Shown: positions 43,791 through 57,101, counted from the first letter of the stretch. The stretch: 64,000 nt of DNA from Adenanthera pavonina (GCA_026686845.1 JAIVEN010000007.1:30935001-30999000), one strand, 5' to 3'. Numbers and translations: made by a program. The notes: generated from the letters alone by a model not told the origin.

Positions 43791-45960
43791 ATTTAAAATA
43801 TTGACATGTATTAATGAAGTTTGCCTTGTGAAATACTAATTTTTTGGGTAAATTTTTATTAACTCATGATACAGTCAGGTCGTATATTAAATTAGATATA
43901 TTAATTAAGTATTTACCTAATTGCAAAAAAGAAAGAGACATGACGAATCTTATTTGGACCATACCTTACATAATAAAATACTGTCAAGGATTAATATTGA
44001 ATGCACTAATATATTTTGCAAATTGCATTATTTATCGGATAATGCATCAAATAAAAAAGAGACATGAGTCATATATGTTCATGTTCACTAAGCTCAACTC
44101 TTTTCACATTCAGTTTGATCTCGTTTTGCCAAATGCTAACCTAATGATGAAAATTGAATTCATTTTGTTTGTTTCTTTGTTCAAAATGATTGTTTACATT
44201 TTGTGATTTTGGTGGCCATACAGCATTGAATTGAATAATAAGTACAAGTTTGTGTTTACAATTCACAATTAATGTCCATGTGATATAATATTCCTATTAA
44301 TTAGTCAGTTAATTAGTTATTTAATTTAATTTGGTTGGGTGTTCATTGACCAAGACTAGAGGCTCAGCAGATGAGGCCAGAAATGGCCTTTGCCTTTGGA
44401 AAACAGTAACTTGGAACACATATTCTCACTTATTAAACCTTTTTATAAATCAGAAACTATCTTTTAAATTCTAAGAGTTGATCTGGCAAGTAGAGAGGAA
44501 TATAATTATGAATTGGATGTACTGTAAGAGATTCAATTTTAATATCTTCATTTTAGTATGAGTGACCTATCTTTGATTAAATTAATTAAAAATGTATATA
44601 AGATTAACATTTTTAAAATTAAATTGATTATGAAATTGATAGAAATATTGGTTTACTGTTTGTTAATCTAATCGTTATTGATGGTGAAAAAAAAAATCTA
44701 ACGGTTATTGAATCATTAATAATTGTATATATTTTAAATTTTAAATATTAAAAATCTCCTGTAATATAAAAATGTTATGGAATAATATGAAAAATGTTTA
44801 AGGGACAGGTTATAATTTTTAAAAAAAATTCAAACATAATGAAAGTCAACTATTAGACATTGGCTAAGTATTATTTGTATATCTAAATAAAAATTATGTA
44901 TATTTAAAGTTTTAAAAACGGACAACTAAAAAATATACATAAACTAATATGCATCTAAATTGACTTAGAAAATCAAATGTGAAGAAAAAAACTCCTCGTA
45001 GCATTAAAAATTATCAATTTAAGCATTAATGTGAGAGCTTTCATAAAATTACAAATATTTCAATTCAAAGAATAATTTTTTTTTTGCCAGAATTCAAAGA
45101 ATAATCAATCTTTGTTCTTTTAGGTTGAGTAGGAAATCAGATTGATGCTTAATGAGACTTTAACCCAGATGCTGATTGATGAATATTCTTAAAATCTTTA
45201 TCTTAGATGATTATATGTGGTTAATGGTTATCACGAGTACATCATCACGAAAATTTTATATCATTATAATCTCACATCAAGAATTAATTTAATCAGCCCA
45301 ACAAACAAACGAGGTCAAGGAATTATATGAAAAGTTAAGCAATTATATTCAATCATTTTCACACCAAAGTCTTAAGTTATCCCCAAAACATAACATTATC
45401 GCCAATTTAATTTAATTTAATATATTAGATTATTTTAATAGATCAATTCACCATCAGGACCCATGATTTAGAAAAAGGGAAAGAATTATATGTCATATGA
45501 AACTAGATCCGATGGCAAAGGTAGAGTGTGGATAATGGTTGAAAGTTTAAACTCCTGATAACAAGAAAAAAAAAAATTTACTCTGGGCAAGAACATGATC
45601 CTAATCAGATCATATATGGAAGTATATTTTTGTGTTTCTACCGGTAGGAAAATGAGGAAAAAAATTTAAAAATACATAAATGAAATAGATTTTTTGTATA
45701 CATTTTAGATATGCAGAATATGTAGTTTATGTGAATTATTTATTTAGACAAACTCTCACAGTTTAAATTTTTTTTTTGTTTTAAAAAAATTGAACAAAGA
45801 TTGTTTAAGTGAAATATATATATATATATATTCTTTGTATATTTTTTAAAAAATGTAAAAAAAAATGCGAATTGGAACACACGAGTGAGTAACGGTGTGT
45901 GTGGAGGTTACTTGGGCATAAAATATTATGACAGAAGGAGAATCGTCCGGCAAGGCTAAA

Positions 45961-46009
45961 CCACGTGGGACGGGTGGGGGGACAGTGGTCCCCACCTGGG
46001 TGCACGTGG
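45961..46009. promoter_or_regulatory. Paired G-box elements in a GC-rich patch
   Basis: Two CACGTG cores (45962-45967 and 46003-46008) lie 41 bases apart, both in CACGTGGG context like ABA-response elements. Between them is a potential stem GGTGGGG...CCCCACC (45973-45996). No gene starts nearby; the VQ start is 2.7 kb away. Confidence 0.35.
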
Positions 46010-46095
46010 GTCCTGATCCAACACCTTGTCAGTCACGGTTATTAGGTACTCAGCGTCATTAGGACACACATGCCGAGCTTTCATGTTTTAAATTA

Positions 46096-46316
46096 CTCCC
46101 TCCGATCCTTTAGAAATTTGTGTTCAATATTTATTATATATTTTTAAAAAATATTTTTATTTAATATATCTAAAGAGAAAGAAAAAAAATTAAATAAGAG
46201 TAGTTTTAGAAAAATATTGAAATTTTTAGAAAAATTAAGATAATTAATTAGTTTTAATTCTAATTCTTAATTCACGTGATTCGTTAAAAGAGTTTTATAT
46301 TAAGGAACAGAGGTAG
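46096..46316. mobile_element. Stowaway MITE
   Basis: The left end CTCCCTCCGATCCTTTAGAAA follows TA. The right end TTATATTAAGGAACAGAGGTAG is followed by TA. The 221-base AT-rich body is shared with 28206-28398. Confidence 0.65.
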
Positions 46317-46664
46317 TATAAAGTATCGAGGAGTTTGATTGATGTATTCAATAATTGTTTTAAAATATTTTTAATCAAAATGATACTTTTTTTTAAAAAA
46401 CTAATAATATAATTTATTTATACTAATTATATAATGTAAAAATTATTAACATTAAATAAAAATATTTTTAAAAAATATTTTAAATAAATTTATTACTCTA
46501 TACATTTTTATAATTTTATCTTTTATTCTTTATATTAAAAAATAAAAAAAATTAGATATCATACCATACCAAATCATTGAGTCCTTGTGTATTCAAATAG
46601 GGACTTCCTGCTTCCGCTGCACTTTTTTTTTGAAATAAAATAAAATTATCCGTGTTGATTCTAG

Positions 46665-46800
46665 TAAAAGGGGTTATGATCGTTTAAATAAGAAGTCTTA
46701 GGTCTAAAATCATATGAATGTAAAATATGCTTTTTGGGAGAGTTTCTCATCTGGGCCCGACATGGTGTAGACCAGATTAATCGGAACTCAAAATGGTTAC
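46665..46800 (+). mobile_element. SINE-like element
   Basis: A decayed tRNA-like head is followed by a tail reading GGGAGAGTTTCTCATCTGGG, CCCGACATGGTGTAGACC and AGATTAATCGG. This resembles the conserved 3' part of Au-type plant SINEs. Confidence 0.45.
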
Positions 46801-47009
46801 TGGATGCCTTTGGATTGCATCCAAAAAAATTATTTCAATTGTATTGGAAAATTTTGAATCTACTCATTCATTTAAAATTTTAATAAAAATTTAAATTTGA
46901 ATCCTTCAAAACCATCTGAATTTAATTAAAAAAAGAAGTGAAGAGAATAAATTAGATAAAGTTCAAATTAGGCATAAATCCTATGTTTTAAAACTTGGAT
47001 GAAAGTGAA

Positions 47010-47100
47010 CCAACCTAGGTTGGTACGAGTGGTATAGGTGGTAGGAGCTTTTATCCAAGTGTTTGAGGATACCATTCACAAATCTAACTGTATAATTTTA
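47010..47100 (+). mobile_element. SINE head fragment
   Basis: AACCTAGGTTGGTACGAGTGG and then, about 45 bases on, ACCATTCACAAATC resemble A and B boxes of a tRNA-derived SINE. Confidence 0.35.
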
Positions 47101-48208
47101 AGATATATATATAAAATGAAATTATTTTAATAAATTTGTTCTCTTTTTCCTTTCATCTCCTTATACCAAATGGGATGGCACAATCCTTTAAGATTAAGAT
47201 TTAATTATTCACTATTTTATTTAAATTTGTAGTTCAAATGTAAACTTTTAGGCACCGTTTAAATTAAGAGAAAATAGAGAAAGAAAGAAACTACACAAAA
47301 AAAATAAAGAGAAACTTAGACAATTCCAGCATATATATTTCCTTTTATTTTACTTCATAATTTTTCTCTTTTCCTATTTTCCTTCTCATTTAATCAGAGG
47401 GCTAATTTTGAACCTCTAAGATGTGAGTCTTAAATAATCTTACAATACAAGCACGTTGTGGCCATAACTAGATTAAATATAATAATAATAATCTCTCCCA
47501 TTTTCAGCATCAAAGCCTTCCCTTTTCAAGTTGTCTCCACGACCTCATATCCTCATTGACTTACAACAGCTTGATTTTGACAACCTTCAAACAAATTTTG
47601 AGCCTTATGGAATAGCTTGACTTTCCCCACTAAAATGCATAGAATATTGCATATCATTATTAAATTTAGATCAAGTTCGGCTCTTCAAGCTTCATTTGGG
47701 CGCATTTCCTTTATTTTCAATATTTATTCCAATGATAACAGCTTTATTTTTTTTATTTTCCTCCAGGCCCAGAATCAGAATTGGACTTCGGTTGCTTCTT
47801 TTGTCCCCCCATAGACAATTTTTCTTTTAATACTAAAGGTATTCCCAAAGCAACACTGAAGACATGGATAATATTATATTATTATATTCATATATGAATA
47901 TTAAAATATCAACAAAATTGATATTGAAAAATACGTATTTGCACTATTTTTTAGTTTCAATTAAAGAAATTCCCCCCCCAATTTTATTTATTGATGTAAT
48001 TTGTATAATTGTTAAATTAATTTGGTTCGAATAATTTTGATAAAGTTTGTAAGTATTTATAATTAAAATATCTAATTTTGTATTAATACATAAAACATTT
48101 TGAGAGCCAAGGGTTCTTAGCCCCAGCATCTTCAATAATAAAGCTGATCACTTTATGTAATATTTTTTTTAATTTTGTTTAAAAAAATTTGCATATTGTT
48201 ATGCCATT

Positions 48209-48231
48209 CTCTCTCTCTCTCTCTCTCTCTT
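48209..48231. repeat. (TC)n microsatellite
   Basis: An uninterrupted CT dinucleotide run of about 23 bases. Confidence 0.9.
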
Positions 48232-51200
48232 CCTGATCAGATGACTTGGAGAGAAAGACTTCGTACAGATATCATATATCAAAGAATAGATAGATTATGA
48301 CTTTTAAAATTTTAATTGATTCAACTTGGAATAGATGCAGGGCACTATTAATATTATATTGATGGACAGAGCACATTCCTGTGTATGAAAATCATTTATG
48401 GTACCATTCTGATCCAAAAAAATTGAATAATTCTTAAATTGATTTCAGCTGTCCACCTAGCTACGTAATGATGTTTTCATTTGTGCTTTCGCATTTTGAA
48501 GGGATAAGGCATTGTTTATTTGGTGATTTAATTGGATTTGTTCATATTAAGATATGTTCCTTAAGAAGGAGGCTGTTTGATTCAGCTCCCTATTTCTCGT
48601 TTAATAAGTACTCAAACAAACTCATTGAAATTATTTTGATTTAAATCCCTGTTCTTAAAAATTGTAAATTAATTCCTCAAATTCAAATGTAAGTAACATT
48701 ACTTTACTTTCATTTCCAGATTTAATTTGGGAAATTAAATTAAAATTTGGGCAAGTTAATAACATATTTAGAAAATAATGAGTGAATTAACATATTGTTG
48801 AATGTTAAATTTTATGTTGTGGAAGAACAAGATTAGATTGTTGTTTTGTGTTTAAAACGACAGTAACATTATCTTTTTTTTAAAAAACTAACGGGATTCA
48901 AATTAAAACTGTTATATTTTGGTAGAGAAAATGTTATGTGATTAAAAGGACCAAAAGCATGTCTAAGCCCAGCCTTTGATTAAGAGTTTTGGTGATACAT
49001 AAATTTACCAGAATTCATTTAATCGCCATATTAAGAAATTGTAACGTGAGACTGGCCCACAAGATTGTACTTTCAAGATATAGAGTGGGATAGGATACAA
49101 ATATTTGGTTATACCACCATCTTAGTTATAACAGCTCATGAAGAAGGATATTGCAGGTCATGAGATATCATATAGAGTGGCTACTATTGCTTTTTCATTT
49201 TACTTTGTTTCTTTGTAATTTTCTAGGTAGTTTCTATTCGTACTTTGTTTTTGTCCTCTGACCCCAAATGTTCCAAAAAAAACCATATAATGTGTGATTA
49301 AATATATTGTAAAACGCTTAAGTACACTTTCTAATTAAATCCATTTCTCTTTCTTACTATATCAACTTAGTTCGTATCTCAAATATAGAGCTTTAAAAAG
49401 AATTAACCCAAGAGGTTAATTAGTTCGGGGTGCAAAAGCCAAAATTTATATATGTACTATAAATATGTACTATCAACTGAATCATGAATAGGCAATTCTT
49501 TTATGAATTCCCCAATTCATAATCCCTTCGACTTCACTAGTTAAAGAACAATATTTGTTTTACTAAATTGAGAAATTGAATTAACTAAAATACCATAATA
49601 ATAGAAAAAATATAGTGATTAGAGGGGCAATATATATAATAATCTGTATTATTCATTAATCATAAATAATGTAGCTCCTCAAAGCTCAAGATAGACTTTA
49701 TGCAATGTTGGACCCACTTCTAAGTTTGATGAAGAAGAACTTCAACTTCTAATGGCACTTGAGAGTTTAGAGAAGGACATCTTCAAAGGAGGAATTGAAG
49801 CTTCCTCACCGGCAACCTCGTACCATGCATGGATTTTCCTCTGCCTTACAAACATATATATACGACTAGGATACAAGAAAATACATTGAGAAAAAAGTTT
49901 ACTCTTTAGGAAGCTATATGTCATGAATTCTCCCACAGGTTTAATTAGAAGCCCCTAAAACATTTTAGAGCTATTTTGAAGAGGCTCTCTCTTGTATTGT
50001 GTAAAGAATTTTATATGAACATGGTACATTTTAGAATATTCTTTGTAAATATATAAGAAAAATATCATAAAAGATTAATTATTGTAAACCATTAGATCCA
50101 ATTGATCCCCACCATTTATTAAGGAGGTGGAAAAGTTTTGGAACCTAAAAAAGATCTATATATATCTTCTCTCTCTTCATTTGTAATTATCAAACACTTG
50201 TAAGTGCATTTGAGCATTCTCCAAATTCTCTCTTTATATGTGTTCCCTTACTCTCTTATTTTTCTTACTTGAAAGTTTGGCTGACTTAACACAAAATTAA
50301 GAGGGCTGATCAAGGAATGATTCAAGGAGGGAAAGTTTCAAGATCATGATATATAGCTCAAGCACTCATGTAATCCCTAATATTCCACTTATTATTCTTC
50401 TTAAATAATACACACTTAGATCTTCAATATATAGTATGTACAATATATATATATATATAGATAAAAGAATCTCAAATCTCTATTCCATATTTATATATAT
50501 GCATCTTACGTTAATATACACGCATGAGAAAAGAAGAAAAGAATAAAGTGAATAAGAACCCCTAACACAATAAAAGAATTCACTAAATCTGTGGTAAGAA
50601 TAATATTAATTTTATTAAAAGAGATATATAATTGTTTTCACTCAAATAAAACTCATTCCAATTAATTAACAAACATGCTTCTACCAGAATGAAGAATGAA
50701 TCACATATGTTTTTTTCTTTTCTTAATTTTATGAAAGTCATAAAGATATCCCTTCTCTTTTAAGATACAATTTTTTTTATGAAAAAAGCTATAAAATTCA
50801 GAAAAATTGTATAATTTATTTATTTTTATTGAATGTCAATATAAATTTTAAAAGTGAAAAAAACTATGTAAGTTTAATAACATGCCAAAAAATCATGTAT
50901 AATTTACTCCATCATTGAAGATGTTTAGCATGCTCAAAAGACAACTTTTATTTTGTAGACTTTAAAATTATTTCAATTATAATTATAAGATTAATAAATA
51001 TATAATAATATTAATAAATTATTTGTGTGACCATGTGAAATCATTATTTTCTATTAACTTATTTCACAGTGTTAGTAGATCGATGAAGTTTTTTTTACTA
51101 CATTTTAAAAGTTAAAAAAAAATAAAATGAAATATCACTCAAAATTAAGGGAATAAAACTACATTAATGCCAATTTTATAATCAATAGTTCTAACAAATT

Positions 51201-52910
51201 TTTATATTTTGTATCATGTATGTAAAACTACTAAGTTGTATGAATGCAATTTATAAAATTCGGACCGTAATTAAATGCTTTGCTTAAGTGTGAATGCTTT
51301 ACATTAAAAGTGCCTTATTTTGAATTTTAAATTATATTCAAATTTAAATTATTTATTATGAATATTTTTATCCATTATAAAATTTCTACTATAATATTTT
51401 TTACACACACAAAAACACATCAACACATATGTAACATTTCTTTCATGTAACACAAAATCATAAACACAAATATATGTGCAGGCTCGCACACACATTTGCT
51501 AAAAAAAAAATTAAAATAAAGCATTTCTCATGTAAAGCACTAAATTGCATGCAGTCTATAAAATTCTAATCGATTTCAAAATCAAATGTTTGTTCTAAAA
51601 TATAATACTATTTCGAAATATTATATCTCTTGAAATTTATAAACAATTAATTTTATAAATCCTATCTATTTAAGTGAAAATTTTAAATTAGCAATATTAG
51701 CATATATATATATATGTATTATAATTGGTTTTACCAGAATATTTTTTATTTTCAACTGTATAGAAATAGAACTATAAAAATGAGAGAAGTGTACAGACTT
51801 CAAAATGTCTTATTTATTTGGTTTATGATGGAACGCTACTCATTTAAAGATGTGACGTGGCTGTTTTTGGAGCGTAAGATGCATTAGTAAGATTTGAACC
51901 ACAGCACCAGCGCGGCTTCGCCTCCATGTCTATCTGCTTCATTTCCGGTTTCAATTGAGGTTTTGTCTTCCTAGAGTAGGGATTTTGTGAATTTTAAAAT
52001 TATATTATTGTTTTTACATTTTTACTATCTATTTTTTTAAAAAAATTATTATCCATATTTTTAAAGTTTTCCATACATTCTTAATAAAATGAATTAAAAA
52101 TTGAATTAAATACAATAAAATAAAAGGTTATGATTTTTCGGTCAACAATGAAAAGTAATGTTTAAAACTCAAAAGATTCATATTTAAAATCTAAAAAAAT
52201 CAAAGCTAATTATTTTTAAATTATTTATTTAATTTTTTAAACACTAAAAATATAATTTATTCAATAAAATATTTATTTATGACGTATTGATATATTTTAA
52301 GAATTAAAATAGTAAATTGAGAAATCTTAAAAGATTGAATTGTACATTTTTTTTATTTTTATTCAATTTTAAATCATTTTTAAACATTTGAAATAAATTT
52401 TAAAAGAGATGGATAAATCATTTTTTAAACATTTAAAATAAATTATATAGAAAAACTGTTAAAATAATAATAATATAATTCTGATATTCACAAAAATCCT
52501 GAAAGACACTGGTTTTTCACCTGAAAAATACGACATTTGATTTTGATAGTGGAGACCAATTCAACAAAACGCCGTCGCATTAAGCAAAATCCCACATTTG
52601 TTGTCAGTTAAACAAAACGCTGTCGGATCGCGGAAATGAGTGAAGGAGGAGAAGATGGGAACTGGGAAGTAATGGGTCCTTACCGCCCGATCTGAAGATC
52701 TTGTAATATTTAAAAAAATAAAAAAAAGAAAGAAAGGCGATCCGAGTGCCATTTTCCCTCCCTTAACGTTTTTTTTCTTGTTCGGTCCATTTGCTTCGTT
52801 TTGTTGGTCATTCGAGTGCACGCCATAGCTGGTGTCTCTGTTTCAGTGTTTCTCCCTCCCTCTTTCTCCCATTCTCCAGGCCACCGTCGGAAGAGAGAAG
52901 GTTGCCATCG

Positions 52911-54220
52911 GTAAGCTTCTATTGTGCATTACGAGGAATCTATTGTGCGTTTTGTGCATTACCAGAATTCCATTCTTATTTTGTATTACTTAATTTCTTC
53001 ACTATCGTGGTTTCTTGATTTATACTTGCAGAACTCTATTTGTTCGTTTAGTTTATCCTATGTTTCTTATTCTCCTTCTCGTTTTGGTTCGCATCTGTCC
53101 AGAATTCTGTTATGTTAGTTATATGATGTTAGGTTATATAATATATAATAGACACACACACATTATATTAGGTTTATACATATATACACACACTCACTCA
53201 GGATATAATATACATTATTCTTCTCTGGAATCGACGATGCTGGAGAGTGGGGAAGATGTGATGTAGAACAGAGAAATTAAACGCTGCATTTTTAAATTTC
53301 CATATAGGCATAGATGTCATTTTGCCCGGAAAACATGCTTGCTTTTTCCATTTTCATTTTCTTTTCCGTTTCCATTCTCATTCTTGTTTTGTACCAAGCC
53401 TCAAGGGTGCTGTGTTCCCCCTGTTTCGGCCTTTTTGCTATTCATATAGTGTCGATCGTGTAATGTCTCTCAATTTGAAACCGTTTCAAAAATCTTTCAG
53501 GTAGTGACTAATGGCTGCTGTTTTTGGGTTCCACTCTGTTTGTTTCCTAACAAATTTCACGAAATGAAAGAGGGCTGTTGTTTCCAACTTTTTATGCGTT
53601 TATCTCTATCTGTGAACTTTGAAACTTACTGATGATTCGAATGTGATAATCTCCAGAAACTTAAATACATTTTAACGCGTTCTTGATTTCCATGCATTTT
53701 GCTTTCATAGTTATTGTAATTGTAAAGGATTATGTACCTCTAATTAGTTGGTTTTGTTACATTACAAATATAATGAAAAACCATAATTCCTTCCTCTCTC
53801 CCCCCCCCCCCCCCCAAAAAAAAAAACCTAGTTATGTGATTTTTAAGGATTTCTAGTTATCACATAGGATTATTTATGTTATTTCTGCGGGATTGATCTG
53901 TTTTTCTTTGACTGATTCAACTCGAAGTCTTTCTTTATTTGCTAGTTGATGGGGATAAAGAGAATGTCTGTAGTTGATTTCTTAAAAAGGCTTATTTTAG
54001 TATCCGTAATTTCATCTGGTGAAAGTAGTGTTTCATTAACAGAATAGTTTACGTGTCTAACATTAGGGAGGACTTGACATGTAAATGTATACTTCAACAT
54101 TAGGAATTTTTAATGGTGAAACATCTATGTAGAGTTGAATCCCATATTCATGTATTTGATATATCAGAATGCTTTTGGAACAGCTTTTAAGTTCACCGAA
54201 TTTTCAGACTATTTTTGCAG
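52911..54220 (+). other. 5' leader intron of the MCTP gene
   Basis: The donor CCATCG|GTAAGCTTCT lies at 52911 and the acceptor CTATTTTTGCAG ends at 54220, 8 bases before the ATG. The 1310-base intron is T-rich and carries a C16-A11 tract at 53800-53826. The first untranslated exon would be about 52740-52910 (CT-rich). Leader introns are common in plant genes with an intronless coding region. Confidence 0.65.
53800..53826. repeat. Poly-C/poly-A tract
   Basis: Sixteen C directly followed by eleven A inside the MCTP leader intron. Confidence 0.9.
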
Positions 54221-54228
54221 ACTAAATA

Positions 54229-56577
54229 ATGGCTAATCAGCATCAAATGAAGCCACATAAAGATTTCTCTCTTAAGGAAACAACTCCAAACATTGTTGCC
54301 GGAGGAGTCATAAGCGGAGACAGGCGTCCCACTGCCTTTGACCTCGTAGAGCAAATGCACTTTCTCTTTGTCAGGGTGGTCAGAGCCAGAAATTTTCCAC
54401 GAACCACTAGCTCTACTACTTGCAATCCCTACGTTGAAGTGAAGCTTGGAAGTTCCATAGGGACAACTCGGTGCTTCAACGAAAATCCAAATCCAGAATG
54501 GAACCAAGTCTTAGCTTTTGCAAAAGATCGGATTCAGAAACCAGTTTTGAAAATTCTGGTGAAGAACAAGGTAAATGGTACTGATGAAATCAGGGGTCGA
54601 GTTCTGTTCAGTGTATCTGATACTCCTATGAGAGTTCCACCAGATAGTCCATTGGCCCCACAATGGTATAGACTTGAAGATCGAAAAGGTGTGAAGCTTG
54701 AAGAAGAGTTGATGTTATCTGTTTGGATGGGAGCCCAAGCAGATGAAGCTTTTCCTGATGCATTTCACTCAGATGCAGCAACAGCTACTACTGATGATAA
54801 TATTGCTTATACTCGTTCCAAAGTGTATATTTCTCCTAGGCTTTGGTATCTAAGAGTGAATGTGATTCAAGCCCAGGTCTTGCTGATCAAGGAAAAGAAC
54901 AAGAACTCTGAAATCTTTATTAAAGCTGATCTTGGGGATATGACTTGCAGAAGCCGACCCATAAAGATTAGACAAAACCCCCTTTGGAATGAGGATCTGA
55001 TGTTTGTTGCAGCAGAACCCTTTGATAAGCCTTTGTTTCTGAGCTTAGTGCATAGTTCAAATTCAAGTAAGTATGAGTTGGGAAGTTGCGAGGTTCCATT
55101 GAAGAATGTGGAGAAGAGAATAGATACTGCACCACCAGCTAGCAAATGGTACAACCTTGAGCTCCCTAAGAAGGCTAATGAGGGACGTGAGAAAACTAAC
55201 AAGTTAAATGAGGGTGAAGAAGAAAAAAAGTTGTTTTCAGCTAAGCTTCATATGAGGATCTCCTTGGATGGCGGGTACCATGTTCTTGATGAGGCCTCAC
55301 GGTATAGCAGCGATCTCAGGCCAGCAGATAAGAAACTGAGCAAACCGGCAATTGGGGTTTTGGAACTGGGCATTCTTAATGCTATTCTATCACCAATGAA
55401 AGAGGACAACAGAACTGATGCTTATTGTGTAGCCAAGTATGGCCCCAAGTGGGTCAGAACAAGAACTATAGTTGATAGCCTCTTTCCTCAGTGGAATGAG
55501 CAATACACTTGGGAAGTCTATGATCCCTGTACAGTCATATCAATAGCGGTATTTGATAATGGGCATTTACAAACAGGAGAAGCACCAGTGGACAAGAGCA
55601 TAGGAAGGATAAGAATTAGGCTTTCAACCCTTGAAATTGATAAGATATACACCCATTTTTACCCACTTATAAGCTTAAAATTTCAAGGAGTCAGAAAAGT
55701 GGGAGAAATTCATTTGGCTGTTAGATTCTCTTGTCTATCTTTGCTCAGTGTCTTGCAAAGATATACACAACCTCTGCATCCTGAACTGCATTATATTAGC
55801 CCACTAGGTATATTTCAACAGGATATTTTAAGAAATCACGCAGCTTCTATTATTTCATTGAGATTTAAGAGGGCTGATCCACCATTGACAAGAGAGGTTG
55901 TGGAATATATGCTTGATATGAGAGCAAATGTATGGGGTATGAGAAAAGGAAGAGCTCAATACCAGAGAATTGTTAGTATTCTGAGTGGTCCAGTTTATGT
56001 CTGCAAGCGGTTTGACGAAATCCGTAATTGTAAAAGCTCTGTAAAAACCATGATTGCTTACTTGCTCTTCCTCTGTGTGATATTTGTACCAGTGAAAATC
56101 CTTCCCATGATGTTTTTCCTCCTTATTATAATGGGAATCTGGCGGTACCCATCAAGGCTGAGACTTCCAACACATATGGATCTCAAGTTGCCTCAAGCTT
56201 ATACAGCTAAGATCGAAGAACTGGAGGAGGAATTTGATACATTTCCATCAAAATGCAACGGTGAAATTTTGAGAAAGAGATATGATGAGTTGAGAAGGCT
56301 TGGTGGGAGGTTGCTCATTGTGATGGATGAGTTGGCGACTAAAGGAGAGAGAGTTCAGTCTCTGTTTAGTTGGAGAGACCAGAGAGCGACAGCTTGCTTT
56401 TTGATTTTCTGTTTGGTTGGTATGATTCTGAGTTGGTTATTTTCTTTTAGGGTTTTGATCTTGGTTGTGGTGACTAGCTTATTAAGACCTCGAAGGTTAA
56501 GGTTTAACATATCGGCGGCACTACAGAACTTCCTCACGAGGATGCCTACCAGATCCGGTGACTTGCTTGAGGATTGA
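54229..56577 (+). CDS. Multiple C2 and transmembrane protein (MCTP/FTIP type)
   Basis: An intronless 782-residue protein, about the size of Arabidopsis FTIP1/MCTP3/MCTP4. MCTPs sit in the ER membrane, are enriched at plasmodesmata, and tether the ER to the plasma membrane through C2 domains. Visible order: the N-terminal signature KDFSLKETTPN; C2 no. 1 at about 42-150; C2 no. 2 at about 205-310 (PLWNEDLMFVAAEPF); C2 no. 3 at about 375-480 (TDAYCVAKYGPKWVRTRT, then QWNEQYTWEVYDPCTV); the PRT_C domain from about 560 (EYMLDMRANVWGMRKGRAQY) with membrane segments at about 606-638 and 721-750. The stretches EEFDTFPS and GERVQSLFSWRDQRATA are family hallmarks. Acidic residues that bind calcium are replaced in the first two C2 domains (NFPRTT and CNPYVEV instead of D-containing forms), so calcium binding there is doubtful. 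The exact orthologue is unclear. Confidence 0.92.
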   Translation: MANQHQMKPHKDFSLKETTPNIVAGGVISGDRRPTAFDLVEQMHFLFVRVVRARNFPRTTSSTTCNPYVEVKLGSSIGTTRCFNENPNPEWNQVLAFAKDRIQKPVLKILVKNKVNGTDEIRGRVLFSVSDTPMRVPPDSPLAPQWYRLEDRKGVKLEEELMLSVWMGAQADEAFPDAFHSDAATATTDDNIAYTRSKVYISPRLWYLRVNVIQAQVLLIKEKNKNSEIFIKADLGDMTCRSRPIKIRQNPLWNEDLMFVAAEPFDKPLFLSLVHSSNSSKYELGSCEVPLKNVEKRIDTAPPASKWYNLELPKKANEGREKTNKLNEGEEEKKLFSAKLHMRISLDGGYHVLDEASRYSSDLRPADKKLSKPAIGVLELGILNAILSPMKEDNRTDAYCVAKYGPKWVRTRTIVDSLFPQWNEQYTWEVYDPCTVISIAVFDNGHLQTGEAPVDKSIGRIRIRLSTLEIDKIYTHFYPLISLKFQGVRKVGEIHLAVRFSCLSLLSVLQRYTQPLHPELHYISPLGIFQQDILRNHAASIISLRFKRADPPLTREVVEYMLDMRANVWGMRKGRAQYQRIVSILSGPVYVCKRFDEIRNCKSSVKTMIAYLLFLCVIFVPVKILPMMFFLLIIMGIWRYPSRLRLPTHMDLKLPQAYTAKIEELEEEFDTFPSKCNGEILRKRYDELRRLGGRLLIVMDELATKGERVQSLFSWRDQRATACFLIFCLVGMILSWLFSFRVLILVVVTSLLRPRRLRFNISAALQNFLTRMPTRSGDLLED

Positions 56578-57093
56578 TCACTGATTCTTATATTTCTTTT
56601 CTTTTTAAGTCACGGTGCTTCGATTGCTCTTATAGTCTTATTTCTTTCCCGGGTATTAGCGGGGGATTGCAGAAAACGGTGGATTCAAATGGATAAATAA
56701 TGAAAAGTAATCTGCTTTGACTGTTAAAGGACTGTCATCATCTTTTGATGCAGAATTTTAATTTTTGGTAAACTTTTTCATGCAGAAATTTGATACAGTG
56801 TTTGATGCAAAAAAAAAAAAAAAGATACAGTATTAAAAGCAGTTTTTTCTTTTTTTAACTATCATGTAGTAAACACAACGTAAAATTTAGTCTAAATTCA
56901 ACTTCGATTAAATTGCATTCTATTTTTTTTTGTTACAAAATTAAATTGCACTTTTTTATGTTTATTTTAAAAAATATCATCAATGATATTTGATATAAAT
57001 TCTAAATTTATTTTTATTATTCATCAGCAAAATTAATTTATGTACAAAATAATAAATATATTAACATAGAAGTAAATTCACTTACTTTTTCAC
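56578..57093. other. 3' flank of the MCTP gene
   Basis: It holds the 3' untranslated region in its first 200 or so bases, then AT-rich spacer. No other feature seen. Confidence 0.4.
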
Positions 57094-57101
57094 ATAAAAA
57101 G

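Larger units (their letters stand above)
43218..46094. other. Upstream of the VQ gene, intergenic
   Basis: It contains the VQ promoter side. An (AC)n microsatellite lies at 43410-43430, next to a TGTGTGTG run that can pair with it. A SINE-like unit lies at 43609-43790. The rest is AT-rich with no gene. Bases 45955-46060 form a GC-rich patch with two G-boxes (separate entry). Confidence 0.4.
46319..52650. other. Gene-poor AT-rich region
   Basis: About 6.3 kb without a recognisable gene. SINE-like pieces lie at 46665-46800 and 47010-47100, a (TC)n microsatellite at 48209-48231 and an (AT)n tract near 50437-50460. The minus-strand 64-codon frame at 49742-49936 (part reads KIHAWYEVAGEEASIPPLKM) has coding-like composition but no family I know. 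Confidence 0.4.

Noticed and set aside
48209..48231. Possible regulatory GAGA element
   Set aside because: A plain TC microsatellite with no gene start nearby.
52791..53266. Plus-strand frames of 60-83 codons
   Set aside because: They lie in the MCTP leader exon and intron, are rich in F/S/L/Y, and have no family signature.
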